A stretch of DNA of 64,000 nucleotides from Tenebrio molitor (Eukaryota; Arthropoda; Insecta; Coleoptera; Tenebrionidae). Positions 35,324 to 47,604 of this stretch are shown one piece after another. The notes under the pieces were generated by a model. That model was not told the origin of the DNA. It saw only the letters and a program-made list of their open reading frames with translations, and ran no database searches. The translations under genes were made by a program, and so were the position numbers. How positions within the stretch are numbered: the first letter of the stretch is position 1; each line of letters opens with the position of its first letter. Location: positions 10,230,001 to 10,294,000 of the forward strand of contig NC_091046.1 of assembly GCF_963966145.1 (NCBI RefSeq). Reading direction: 5' to 3'.

Positions 35324-37608
35324 CATATTTCAAATGCCACTAATTTAGGATAGTTTTTATTTTTATTTTACTTTCAAAAATCTAATTACAAAATGAAATA
35401 AATTCAATAAAAGGCAAAACAAATTCTTTAAGCGCCGCAGTGGCGTTGGCTAATTAATTTGGAAAATTTTACGAAAAGATCCTGCTATATAAGTTTATTT
35501 TTTACAAAACAATCTTCACTACTGTAAGAAACAGATAAATTTGAATAAAAAAAAAATGGATAGCCATGAAATTATGGATTTATAAAGTCCACTTTTGTTC
35601 TAAAAATTTTTTTTTAAGGAAATGCAGCGATCCTTCGGCAGATATTTTGACGATGCGTCCCACACGTTATGTCCGGAAACATAAGCAACCCACGCCGTCA
35701 TGAAGCAGCGTAATATTGTTTTATTAGAGAGCGTTAAAATGCAAATAAAAGAAAACAGGGAGGCAACAAATAACGCGTCGGCAGAGGAGCTTTCCAATTA
35801 TTCAAAAACCATATGCCGCGTTCGGGAAGAAGCGCCCCGAGAATTCATATATACCCGGAAGAAATTCGCCGTACGTCTCGAATATCGCCGATTGAAATAG
35901 AATTCAAATATCGTCGACGGTGCGGTCACGGGGTGCAAAAAGGCTGACACGTTCCGGCGTGCCGGTGTCTGTCTGCAAAGACCAGTCGTCCTGGCGGCGG
36001 CGAGCGAGAGCGTCTGGGGATGTCTAATATAGGACATTGGGTGACGGGGATCGCATTAATAAAGGCCCGCGATACGTGCGGCGTAGTTATTGGATTCCGG
36101 AGCCGTTCCGTGCACAGGGATTTGACCCTACCGCCCCCTTGTTTCAGACCGGTATCGATTTTCAAAACGCTTTTTCACACCGAAAGGGTAAGTCTAACAA
36201 AAACTAACCAGAAGCAACTGAATTCTAGGCGGAGCTGCCGAATAATTTGTCATATCCCGATGAAAAAGCGGATACCCAGCCGGAATGGATCCGGGGGAAT
36301 TTGTTTATTTCCACCGGCGCAGTGTAATTCATTTTATTTAAAAACTTTGTGGTGGTGGTTAATCCTTTAACGCGTGCACATGTTTAAAACATACCAAGAG
36401 AGAGAGAGCCGAAGCAAACGTGACAGAATTGTGTGCTTTTTTAAAATTCATCAACATCAACAGTCGACGCGATGGCTACCGGAAGGGTCTAATTTTTTAT
36501 TCGACTCACATCGCATATGGATGCAGCCGTTCACCTCCTTCTAGTCATTGATTTTTCGAGCGATGTCCTTCAGAGCTAGGTGCTCCTCCGATAAACTTTG
36601 GATAGTTTAATGAAGCCCAGGGCTCGTTCTGAAAGATCATCAATAATCGCAACAAGGGAAACCCGAAACCTCCACTTTGTCGCAGGGTCGAAAACGTGTA
36701 AGGGGTCCCGTTATAGTCGATTCGTTTTATTTGAAGAAGATGAATACATAATCTTTTTACCTAATAAATTGCATCAATTTTCCTTCTGCTTCTCTTCCAC
36801 CCTCCCCTGCCGAATTCATCCTGATGAACCCCTCGGCAGTTATCTAAAAACTCTATCAATTTCCTTCGATACCTAATTTCTTTTCTTTTATCTTGCGGTA
36901 AACACGCAATCTTTTTTCAGCAACATCTTCTCCTTTCACACGCTTTTTATAAATTAGTTATCGATTACAAAGGGATTTTTTAAAAGACAGCGTGTGTGTC
37001 AAAAGCGACACTTGATTTTCACACGACCCCATCTAATTGCGTCAGAACCCACAAATCCACAATCACACAAAAATGGAAAAAATTGAGGTCACTTAAATTA
37101 AATCAGCGAACAGAAATCCTTTTCATTTCCCGGCGATTTATATTCGGCAGCATTAAATCCATCAACAACATCAAAGCTAGGGCACTTTTAAAAAAAATAC
37201 GAATTTATTTCCGCCCATCACTTCAGCCCGATGGAAACACAACTGACAACGATTAATGAATAATGGTCATCGAGCTAATGTCCAAAAGATGATCCCGTCC
37301 GCGTAGGTCGGAAGAAATCGACGACTTCCTTTCGACCCCGACGCTCACAACCAAAAGTCGTATTTCAACTTTCAATGCGATCTATGGATTTGATAATTGC
37401 ACTTTTTATTACATCCGTCCGGCGTGGATGTAAAATCCATACATCTTTATATCGACATTTTATGAGCGAACATTTTTTTCTCAACCTTTTACATTCTCGT
37501 ATATCACTCCTGATCCGACCGGAACGATTCCGGGGATTTCTTCCTAGGTGTTGCGTCCAAATCTTTATCACGGAACAAATTACGAACGACAGTGCAGTAC
37601 GACCAATA
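35324..37608. other. Non-coding stretch, nothing recognised
   Basis: 35.6-36.4 kb is less AT-rich and has overlapping short frames (for example 35700-35900 and 36020-36370), but no family signature. It could be conserved non-coding or exon sequence of a gene I cannot recognise. Confidence 0.35.
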
Positions 37609-37978
37609 CAGGGTGTCTATAAATGATTGTCGGGTCAAGCCAGCTTTGGAAAAAAATATAACTGTGCCGCCCTTTCGAAACAGATGCCCAATTTTAATTT
37701 ATTATTAACTGTCACTTCTGACATCAACAGCGTTTTATTCGCGCTTTTCAATCCAGTTTTCGTTCCTTATCTTCGTTTTATCACAGTTAATAAATTGCAA
37801 ATATGTCCGGTTTTAGAGCTAAACAAAATTTGTGACGAGGATTTAGCCAACAACTTAACCTGAAAATGTGACGTTCAGAATTTGCCGAATTTATTTTACA
37901 TATAAAGCGGCACATCCAAAATTTGACAAGTTTTCGTAGCAAGCTGGACCAGACAATCATTTATAAATAAGTACCCTG
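37609..37978. mobile_element. MITE, family A, complete copy
   Basis: 370 bp with inverted ends CAGGGTGTCTATAAATGATT and, at the right in reverse complement, CAGGGTACTTATTTATAAAT then GATTGTC. TA flanks both ends (37607-37608 and 37979-37980). The interior GCGCTTTTCAATCCAGTTTT block is shared with the copy at 25484-25840. No coding capacity. Confidence 0.82.
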
Positions 37979-38189
37979 TATTTACCTGTCAGGACGGATC
38001 ACACATTACTGACACACAGACTAAAAATACACAGTGCAAGATTAAAAATAGTCGCACTAGACTACTCAATGGTCCAAATTAAAATCGAATCCACTACCAA
38101 CTTGACATAACGTCTAAAAATACGCGACGCGACGTTCCAGCGACCATATTAATAATCCGATAAAGTTTGGTTGATCTGAATGAATCCTC

Positions 38190-38371
38190 TATAAATAGAA
38201 TAGAAGGACATCGCACCGTCACCGTCCGTAGCCCCAACTCTTTCTGCTCTCTTTCGAGCCTCCGTCTCCGTCTTTTTGTTTACAAAGTCCGGCTCTGGAT
38301 TAATGCGTTTGTGGCGAAACCGAGATTCGGAAAACTTCCAAAAACCGCCACCGGAAAGTGGACGGTGCGAG
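38190..38371 (+). promoter_or_regulatory. Candidate TATA promoter with first exon and splice donor
   Basis: TATAAATAG at 38190-38198 is followed, about 25-30 bases on, by sequence with no ATG, and then at 38371 by a strong donor-like G|GTGAGC (exon part ending GACGGTGCGAG). The stretch between is less AT-rich than its flanks. This is the arrangement of a non-coding first exon, but no downstream exon could be identified, so it may be coincidence. Confidence 0.2.
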
Positions 38372-38560
38372 GTGAGCGATTCATTATAAATGTGCATCTT
38401 AGGCGGCTATGGAAAGCTGATTTTAGTTTGGTAACCCTGACTAAAGACCCGCATCTAGTGTTTTGTTTTGTTATGGTTGCCAACCATGTCGTCCACTATG
38501 AAAATATGCTATAACAATTAATTTGTATTTTCCGTGGAATTTATCGATAATAATACGAGT

Positions 38561-38755
38561 ATAACAAGACCTTGTTTTTTAATGAGAATTTTTTTTTATT
38601 TCACAAAAACTTTTTAGAGATAAATTTACTAGTTTGAGTTGGACATTTTTCTTTGAAGAAAAAATGTCCACTTCAGTGAGTAAATTTATCAAACACAAAA
38701 TTTGAATAGATAAATTTAAAAAATTATCCGATCGAAAAAAACAAGGTCGAGTTAT
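38561..38755. repeat. Compound hairpin
   Basis: The outer arms ATAACAAGACCTTGTTTTTT and AAAAAAACAAGGTCGAGTTA enclose a second inverted pair, AGATAAATTTACTAGTTTGA then GTTGGACATTTTT, against AAAAATGTCCACTTCAGTGA then GTAAATTTATC (38628-38690). This may be one small foldback element. Confidence 0.6.
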
Positions 38756-41199
38756 ATTTTGTTGAGATTATTTCCAGAACAAAAAAAACAACAAACAACG
38801 ACAATATCTTATTATTTATCGACAAAGAAGTCATTTTCATTACATTATAAAATGAACTGTCAAATGTGACAAGAGGAAAGAAAAATTTTAATGACTGACA
38901 AGAGGAAGCGAATTTTTATCCGAGATAAACAAAAATGATTGGTTCAAAAGTCAAATTCTCATTGGATCATTGTCTGTGTTGCTATAGCGATGGAAATAAT
39001 CAACAATAAATAAATTTTGAGCAAAAGTGTATCATTTAAAGGTTAGACGCGGGGGCCAGTGGCTCGGGCTGTCATTTGTCAACGGCTAGTAACTTTTCTG
39101 GTGAGAAAGCTAAAGGTGCATTCACACTTCCATTGCCTCCTAGATGCACATTTATAATGTAGAGTATATTTATTTTTACGCTTCAAATTTCGAATAATGC
39201 ACCAGAAACGTTTCGTGCACCGTTACGTCCGCTAAAATTTGTTCATAATTAGCAAATTAAATTGAAGCAGAGTGCACGGTGGTGAAGTGTTTTTATACAT
39301 GCTACCGCGGTATAATTTCGCAATATGTAAATATGTCATTGCAACGGCACAGCAGGTCGTATTTTGTGACCACCTCTTCGACGATTAAAGAGGTGGTGGC
39401 TGAAAGGAGGGACGTGGAGGCGCAGCGGTCGCGGAAAAAGGGTCGGATCCTATTTTTTCCGAGGGACAGTATCTGGGCCGCAATCGATTAAACTCTCGTC
39501 CCTGGACGGATAATTGTTTAAACATTAAACCGGCGCGTCCTCGGGGACGGCAGACAGCTTTAGGCGGAAGCGTAAACATTGGAACGCGATATTAAGTCGT
39601 CGGGAAGGCCATTCCCCATCCAGGTATTTCCATTAGTAGGTGCGGAATCGCATGAGTGAACGGTAATACAAGCAAAAACCCGTTGAAACAGAGTACAACA
39701 CAGTAGTAGACTATCGATTTTCCGGCAGGAGCACTGCCCGTTGAACCAATCCCATTGCTATTTTAGGGCAAGTAGCGTGGAAAGTAATTGGCTACGGAGA
39801 CCACCGCCGTTGTGTTTGCCCAAACTCTCCTGACTTCATTGACATAATTAATAAAATAACCTGGCTCGACGTGGAAGCGATTCTCTCCAGTTAATTGCGA
39901 TGAAATTTCCCGCTGAAAAAATCCATCTTCCAAATCATTCGATCAACCCTGCTGACGTGTCCCCCGTAAGATTGAAAACTTCCACTATCTCCACCACGCC
40001 ACGCATTTAGTTATTAACGGCAAAACGATGACGTTCACCGCGAAACATATATGGCGCTGCTGAAATGCTTGATTGATGAGAAGATTGGGGCTCAAGTCGA
40101 TTTTTTACAAAGCGACGTTCCACACTCACTTTATGCCAGTGATTGATAATAAAACGAAAGGTGGATGGTTGTACAAAACGAATTACTTCCTATGTAATAT
40201 GTCACACCCTGGGACCGGATAATACTCCATCACGTATGCGTATGGGCACTTCTACCAGAACATTTGCATTCCAAACGAACTATCTTCACACGTATAGGAA
40301 CTCCACGCCGTACGAAATTAATCACCAACGGGAACGGGTACAACGATCCATGAATGTACTAGCGGACAACTTGGACGTTGACTTACCTGCAACCAACAGA
40401 AAAACAAATTAAACAAACATCAACAACAAGAACCTACATCTACACACATTTTCTTCTACAACTTTGCCCAACCCCACCGAGCGCTTTCAAAGTGTGTAAT
40501 TCCTCTGGATGAGGTGAGCATCGTACACAATGCCAGAACATTCAGCACTAACTGCACTGAATTTCTACCTGCACGCCGTAATCAAATTTACAACGAATTT
40601 TGTGTGCAAAACGCAAAGATTTAATGCCGTTTGCCCTGATGATAACGTGGAGGTAGGACTGCCTACTAAATTACTCATTCAGAATCGGTTTTTATTACCA
40701 TTAACATCAATCAACATATCTAAACGCCGTTAAAAAGCCGTAAGTGTATATTAATGTCGGAAAATGGAAATTTGATTTAGTACAGCTAGTACAAGACACG
40801 GTTTTATTTTCCAACATGAGGAGGGTGCATATACTTTAAGTAATGAGTTTATTTGATTAGTAGGCTGGTTTAGGGTGCGCGGTAATCAATAGTTAACAGA
40901 ATCTCGCCAACAGACGTTTAAAAGCCGCTCTTTAAAAACGATACGTTCACATTTTCATGAATATTTACCGGAAATGTTAATGCAAAATTCAATTACGCTG
41001 TTTGTGAAATGTCACATTTATCGCCGTCAAAACTTAATCATTTTTCAGTCAAACGTTTTCACCATTCACCCAGCTTTAAAAGTCTTCATTAATCGTAAAT
41101 AAATCAGCTTTTTACAGCTATCGCATCAAATTTAAACGCAGACAACTTAATTCAAGTTTTGCTTTTAACCTGTTCCAGGTAACTTCTATACCATCTATA
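38756..41199. other. Non-coding stretch, nothing firm recognised
   Basis: Around 39.3-39.6 kb is a GC-richer patch with a small palindrome (ACCACCTC...GAGGTGGT) and short frames on both strands. Frames at 40.1-40.7 kb have no recognised motif. Confidence 0.4.
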
Positions 41200-41960
41200 A
41201 TATGCACTGGATAATAAAAAAAAAAAGATGAAACATTTGAGCACAATGTCTTTAGACAGCATGAAAATTACAATAATGACTATTGGCTTCACGAAGAACA
41301 GGTAAAATCAAATGAGTCATTTCTTCACAAGTTGTTCCATCCCAAGTCATCTGTAGCTGATGATGTAGGTCTTCTAGTGTCTTCGGAGTATGCTGTAAAC
41401 GGCGTCTAGGGTCCATCTGACCACGCATTTTCTATTGGTGATAAGTCTGGTGTCCTAGGAAGCCAAGACAATAAGTATAACGTCTCTGAATAAACTCTTC
41501 TCACCATGATAGGGCCATCAGACGACAAAAGAGAGTTCGTTGTTGAAGATAACGTTGTACCATTCTTGTAGGCACTGCTGCCTCTCTGTCCACAATTAAA
41601 GTCTGTTTGTTCCTGGATTAGCGGAATCGAAAATATAGGAGAGTCCAAATGATCTGGTTCTGGCACGTCGAAATATGATACGCATAAAGATCGCATATCC
41701 AAATCTTCTCACCCAGTTAACTCCAGCGAATCGTCAGGTCTCCACCAGATCTCTCATTGGCAGACGCCGAAGATGACGTTCTTCACGTTAATTAGTCATC
41801 CCTTCAGACAGATCAGCTTTTCCATGCCCCTGCTTCATTTAGAGCCAATCTATGGGCAATTTCACGGAACGACAATCTACATTCCCGCAGGTCTACAATT
41901 CGACCTCTTTAAAAAGAGCTCAACTGTTAACAGCGACTGTTCTTTCGCCTTCTAGGCCTT
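41200..41960 (-). pseudogene. Decayed Tc1-like transposase
   Basis: Read on the minus strand from about 41960 down, fragments follow the order of a Tc1 enzyme but in shifting frames. First is a helix-turn-helix part, RGRIVDLRECRLSFREIAHR. Then comes EWYNVIFNNELSF, which aligns with the EWxNVxFSDESRF block and has asparagine where the catalytic aspartate normally lies. Then TPDLSPIENAW, the PDLSPIExxW block. Finally TPKTLEDLHHQLQMTWDG, the C-terminal TLEELxxxLxxxWxxI region. Several stops and shifts and a loss between the second and third blocks make it inactive. I could not define reliable terminal repeats. Confidence 0.7.
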
Positions 41961-44900
41961 GCAAGCCAAATAGTCAAAGACATATTTGATTTTGTAAAGA
42001 TATTGTTGTAAAACAAAAATTGCTTAAACATTTTGTTACCAAATGTTAATCGTTTTAAATTAAAAAAAACATTGTCCTTTCTAGGTGTTGCGCGTAACGT
42101 ATTAAAATCTAGTCTAGTGCATCCCTTCAAATCGGTCATTTTTACCCTTTTATACTCCATTAAGAGTGAAAGGATGTAGACAGAGATAAGTTAAAATATA
42201 CGAAGTCTGAGAATTACGCTTCATCGGGTGATAAAATACCAGGTCTAAGCAATACAAAAAACATACAGTAAAGATTATCAAAGAACATGGCAATGCGATG
42301 AATCATCAAAGGTCGGTAACAAAGTTCGTTTTATCTCATTGTCTGTGCGCCATTTCTTCGGCTGCACCGTCCACACTGTTCATACACAACAAACTACATA
42401 AAACGAATTTAATCCTTATCCCGGGTAGATGAATGTAATCATCCATCAGAGTAATATTTTCGCATTGTGGTGTTAACAAAAGCACCTGCTACTAAACCAA
42501 TAGACATCAAGAGTTAACTAACACCAGGGGTAATGTTTACATAAACATGCTCCGCATATTAACAGACCCTTTAAAGTTTCGACGTTGGTAAATTTATTAA
42601 AACGAAGAAGTTAAATCAAAAGTATCGACTCCGGAGTTTGTTATAGGTTCACGTGCGATTTGCATTCAATTACGATTTTATTCCACTAATAATGCCTTTC
42701 TATTAAACTCTCGTTTAAATAATAACAACGTGATCGACAGTAAATTACAAAGTCCCACTTCACCGATAACCGACCACTAAGTTTAATATCCGGCAATAAT
42801 AATTATTTGATAGATTTAATTATTGCGATCCGAATCGAAATAAAACATCCAATAGCGGCGCTCCGTTCATAGATAGAAAACTTTAAATTAGATTTTATGG
42901 GAGAAGTTCAATTAAGTAAAAGCATTAATTAAGTTAATTAATGGTAGTTAAAAGCTTAAATGGTTCATCTGTAGCGCTTCTAGAAAATCATCCAATAAAG
43001 AGGATATGCGTTACAGGGGTTTTCTAATCTCGTCGTAGACACTTAAAATCATCAAGTGTTTGTAGTAGAGTAGGTATTCAGACCAAAAATCGTATCAAAA
43101 CGTTTACGTCTTTTTCCACTACGAGGTGGAACTCGCATGCAAACGTGCCATGATATTTAATAAGGTCTATATCATCGGGTAAATATTTGCCCATTCGAAA
43201 TCCATATAAGTCACACTTGATGTTTATATACTATTGATAAGAATTATCGGTAAAGTTATTTATTTAATAGCGTGTTTAAGACTTCAAAGGAAAACCATAA
43301 AGAAAAAATATAAAATTATTCACACCTATAAATGCCACTGCACTATTCCTGACACGAAAAAATTCTCAGGAATCTAAACATAAAGGCCATATTAAAAAGC
43401 CATCAACTTACATAAGACACATAAACGTCACTCAGCCTCAGTGTGTCACGGACTCGAACAACTGTTCGAAAAGAATGTTCTATGGGTGCACTCTTGTCAC
43501 CAACAGTAGTTGTGTAATTACGGGCTCATCAAAATGCAGTTAGCTGCACGAAATCAACAAGCTTCAAGGTTTCATTAATTAAAAATTAAACTTCGGCAAT
43601 TATGCAGAAGGAGTGTTGGTCATCCGTGGTGAAAAGAATTGAAAACAAAAACGACCACATCTACCGGTGGATTTGAATCCGTAATAAAATTGGGGATTTT
43701 ACGCAAAATACATGACCATAAACGCACCACCGACTGCGTCGACATCTATTTTGCTCGAGCAGTAAAGAGTGATCAAGTGCTATCAGTGATCTCATGACGG
43801 AACCTCATAATGTCCATGGGGACTTCCTCATTGCCTCGGCATAAACAAATTAATTACAATGCATAAAGAGAATTCTCTTCTTGCATGCTGGGCGAAATGA
43901 GATAGCCGGTGCATTTCTGCGGCGACTATTCCAAGATTCCATTCCGGCACTGAGACAGATTACGGAAAACATGCCTTTACTTTTACGGCAATTGGATTTT
44001 TAGTACTCTCTCATCTCGTGTCTGTTCTCCGTGCTTCATACTATTTATTCAACTTGCTTTTATTCCCGCCGACTTCGGTGTAAACAAGTTTTTAAAGGGT
44101 GGCGCGGTGAATCAGCAAAATTTTTTCCTAGCCTTCGGAACGTATCAGTATTCTTCTCATTGTTCAAGAGGAAGACCATCCTCCTCCACCCATTAAGTCT
44201 ACGCGAACGACCGAAATATTACAGCTTATCATTAAATCCTGTTCGCCGACATCGATTATCCCCCGAACAAGAATCGAATCGCCTGTTTTACATTAATCTT
44301 CAATTTCCATGTACACAGTTACGAGAATGTGTTTTATAATGAAGGAAAAAAATTGAAGGAGAGCGAGATAGAACAGTTTGCGCTCCTAAATCGTACTTCG
44401 TCCACAGACGCACTCATTACAAGTGAACTCCATTTCGCCTGTGTGTTTAGGGGTGGTTGGGGGGCCCGGCCCGAGGGGCTGTTAGGCAACATGAGTCGCG
44501 ACCGCGAGATAGCCGTATCTAATGGAACATACAGGCAAACGCCTGATCAATGATAAACATAACGTAAATGGCACGTGTGTTTGCCCGCAGGGGTTGCCAC
44601 ACCTGAGATGCTGCCTTCCCCAGGTTCAACCCCACAACATTAGCAATTCACTCACACCCAGAAGTTTTATGAACGCCGCCGCCACGCTCATTCCATACAT
44701 CACACCGATACGTTCCGTGCTATCGACAGCCAATGATCGATTATGATAACGTCTGATAAAATCGAAAATTAAGATGTTTTGTAACTGCTTGAATTCCATA
44801 GATGCTTTCTTGTTTGTTTTCTCCGACTTGTGACGATAAGAATGACCAGAATTAATCCCTTTTAGGCCACACAGCCGGCAGGGTGGGTAAACAACAGATT

Positions 44901-45789
44901 GAGATCTGGAAAATGGTCATTAGCATAGAGACACCTAATAATGGTAGCAATGATATGAACATGCCGTCCTTAACTCGCCGGTATCTCTGCCATAAAGTAC
45001 GGAAACGTATGGCCAAACAGTTAGGACCGTCACCTATCTACACGACACGATTAACTTCTGCCCTACCCCAAAGATAAAGGCTGGTGGACGTTTCTGAGTC
45101 AACTAAATGCTACATCAGAAGAGACATAATTTTGTGAGTTAGCACTGGTTTCGTGACCACCATTAATCTCATCACCAGCATCACCAGCATCAGCATCGTC
45201 TACAGTTCAAAGAACCACAACATTTTTTATTATCAGAAATATTTGCTTTTACGAAAGATCTTTGAAAAAGATGACGACTAACCGGGTTTATGTTCCCCTC
45301 ACTGTTCAGGAAAAACAAATTAAAAAAGCGCGATTCATCTTCAGGGGATGGTGGAGTAATCTGCACTTATTGGTTCCCGCTAAATCGAATCATCCTGGGT
45401 AAATGTTGTTTTAACTATTTTTAAACACTACCATCTCACAGTGTAGCTTCGGGTGTCTTACAACTTCACAATACACGTACATTTTTCTGCTTAAATGAAA
45501 AAGAGCGTAGAAAAAAAATAAGACAATAAAGTTCACAACACTTTGACAACGAAGGTAAAATGGTTCAACACTAGCATAAAGATATACATATAGGAATTTT
45601 TATATAATTACTGCTTACTTTAGTTTCTATCAGAATCTAGCTGGCTGAAAGATTTGCAAAAAAAATGTGGGAAAATATAACCCCGATCATTTTGTGCAGT
45701 AATAAATAAAGATGTTTGTTTTCATGATAGATGTTATGGTGCCTTTTTGCTTACTTTTTACCAAGTTTCGTATTTTGTTTAATATTGTT
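41961..45789. other. Non-coding stretch, TAAT-rich in part
   Basis: No gene or element was recognised. Around 42.78-42.96 kb TAAT/ATTA motifs are dense (TAATTATTGC, TTAATTAAGTTAATTAATGG), which would suit homeodomain-binding regulatory DNA but is also expected from AT-rich sequence. 44.0-44.8 kb is less AT-rich with short unrecognised frames. Confidence 0.35.
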
Positions 45790-46325
45790 AAGGTGCAAAT
45801 CCACGATGTAGTCCAATCAATGGGAAGTTTTACCTTGCAAAAGGTACAGAAAAGTTTATACTTGGCAGGTATCTTCTATCAGGCATATTATTAATGTTGT
45901 TGAGTTTGCGACCTTGGGGGGTTGCCGCTCGCCCCGCCATACTGGAGAATAGGGGTGCAAAATCACATTTTTGCAATTATTTCATTATCCGTGCGAGATA
46001 CCTCTATCTAAGTTATTATAGAAAATGTAGAGCATGCAATTCTCTACATTTCTTGTAGTTTATGTTTTTTTGTCAGATCAATAGTTTCGTAGTTACAGCG
46101 TGTAGAAATCGAGAATTTCATTTATTTTTGTATTTTTTATTCTTTTCCACACCACCACAGAGGTAGAGCAATAGGGTGCGTTTTTTTTTTGATGTGGTGT
46201 CCCCAGTGGGCATAGTCCACGGTGCAGTAGAAGTTTACTGTTTTACTCTTTTTGATCTCTTTGTAGCGTAGACGGACCCTAATGATCTGGATCGAACGGT
46301 ATAGATAAGCTGAATTCATCAGAGT

Positions 46326-46508
46326 TTATGAATTCGGGAATTCCTCTTGAGAATTTTCCTCTTGTTCCTCAGGGTCATCATCATCATCATCAAGATCATC
46401 TGGCGTTTGCCAAAATAAAAATTCATTGATTTCAAGTATTTGTTCGTCTTGATCTGCAGATTCTGGAACGTCTGTGATTATTTCATTATCCGTGCGAGAT
46501 ACGTATAT
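46326..46508 (-). pseudogene. Acidic coding-like frame inside the foldback
   Basis: On the minus strand, 60 codons without ATG run open to a stop at 46326-46328. The reading is coding-like: a TDVPESADQDEQILEINEF segment, then WQTPDDLDDDDDDPEEQEEN and a short SQEEFPNS end. The aspartate run corresponds to the (TCA)n tract on the plus strand. The matching part of the right arm is frameshifted. It looks like the end of a gene once carried by the parent element, but I do not recognise the family. Confidence 0.35.
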
Positions 46509-47263
46509 TTAACATACAATTCTCTACAATTTTTGTTCTTTACGTTTTTTTTTGTCAGATCAATAGTTTCGTAGTTACAGCCTGTAGAAATCGAGCATTT
46601 ATTGTTTGTCCGTCTACGGGAATATCGGACTCCAACGTGTATACTAATGAAACAGGTAAACGCCAAATGATCCTGATGATGATGATGATGACCCTGAGGA
46701 AAAGAGGAAAATTCTCAAGAGGAATTCTCGAATTCATAAACTCTGATGAATTCAGCTCATCTAAACCGATCGATCCAGATCATTTGGATCCGTTTACGTT
46801 ACAAAGAGATCAAAAAGAGTAAAACAGTAAATTTCTACTGCATCGTAGACTATGCCCACCGGGGACACTACGTAACAAAAAAATGCACCCTATTGCTCTA
46901 CCTCTGTGGTGGTGTGGAAAAGAATAAAAAGTACAAAAATAATAGAAATTCTCGATTTCTACACGCTGTAACAACGAAACTATTGATCTGACAAAAAAAC
47001 ATAAAGAACAAAAAATTTAGAGAATTGTACGCTCTACATTTTTTATAATAACTTAGATAGACGTATCTCCCACGGATAATGAAATAATCGCAGAAATGTG
47101 ATTTTCCACCCCTATTCTCCAGTATGGCGGGGCGAGCGACAACCCCCCAAGGTCGCAAACTCGGCAATATTAATACTATGCCTAATAGAAGATACCTGCC
47201 AAGTATAAACTTTTCTGTACCTTTTGCAAGGTGGAGCCATTTTTATGACTCTATTGACTGGAC

Positions 47264-47445
47264 TAATGAGACATTTTCATGCAATTTTGGTCTCATGATG
47301 CAAAAATTTCACGAACAACTAAATTTCATTGTGGAAACACTCGTGAGAGACATGAAACACTGAAACATATAGCACGAGATATTGTCTCCTGCAAGGTGTT
47401 TGTGAAATTTTTGTATCATGAGACCAAAATTGCATGAAAATATCT
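47264..47445. mobile_element. Small hairpin element inserted in the right foldback arm
   Basis: ATGAGACATTTTCATGCAAT, then TTTGGTCTCATGATGCAAAA, is inverted near 47396-47449 as TTTTTGTATCATGAGACCAA, then AATTGCATGAAAATATCTCA. The left foldback arm lacks this roughly 180-bp piece: there CACGATG is joined directly to TAGTCCA. It therefore entered the right arm after the foldback had formed. Confidence 0.75.
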
Positions 47446-47465
47446 CATCGTGGATTTGCACCTTG

Positions 47466-47552
47466 AGAGGTGTTGGATTCTCTCATGGGCTGTGACCTTG
47501 GAAATATCTGCGCAAAGGCGGAGCGATAAACCAGTGAAAAATCTGAAAACGT

Positions 47553-47604
<52 letters not shown>

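Larger units (their letters stand above)
45790..47464. mobile_element. Large foldback element (about 1.7 kb)
   Basis: The outermost ends are perfect 19-bp inverted copies of AAGGTGCAAATCCACGATG (45790-45808 and 47446-47464). Inside, arms of roughly 600 bases pair with each other, matching through the CTTGCAAAAGGTACAGAAAA block, the CCGCCATACTGGAGAATAGG block, the CCACCACAGAGGTAGAGCAA block and a (TCA)n/(TGA)n block. The unpaired centre (about 46413-46655) contains a third, direct copy of an arm segment (46477-46602 resembles 45976-46122). The right arm is longer because of an insertion at about 47264-47445. No clear target duplication is seen at the outer ends, so the superfamily is unknown. 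Confidence 0.85.

Noticed and set aside
46637..46991. Frames of 61-81 codons in the foldback arms
   Set aside because: The equivalent frames in the opposite arm differ and are broken; only the acidic frame at 46326-46508 looked coding-like.
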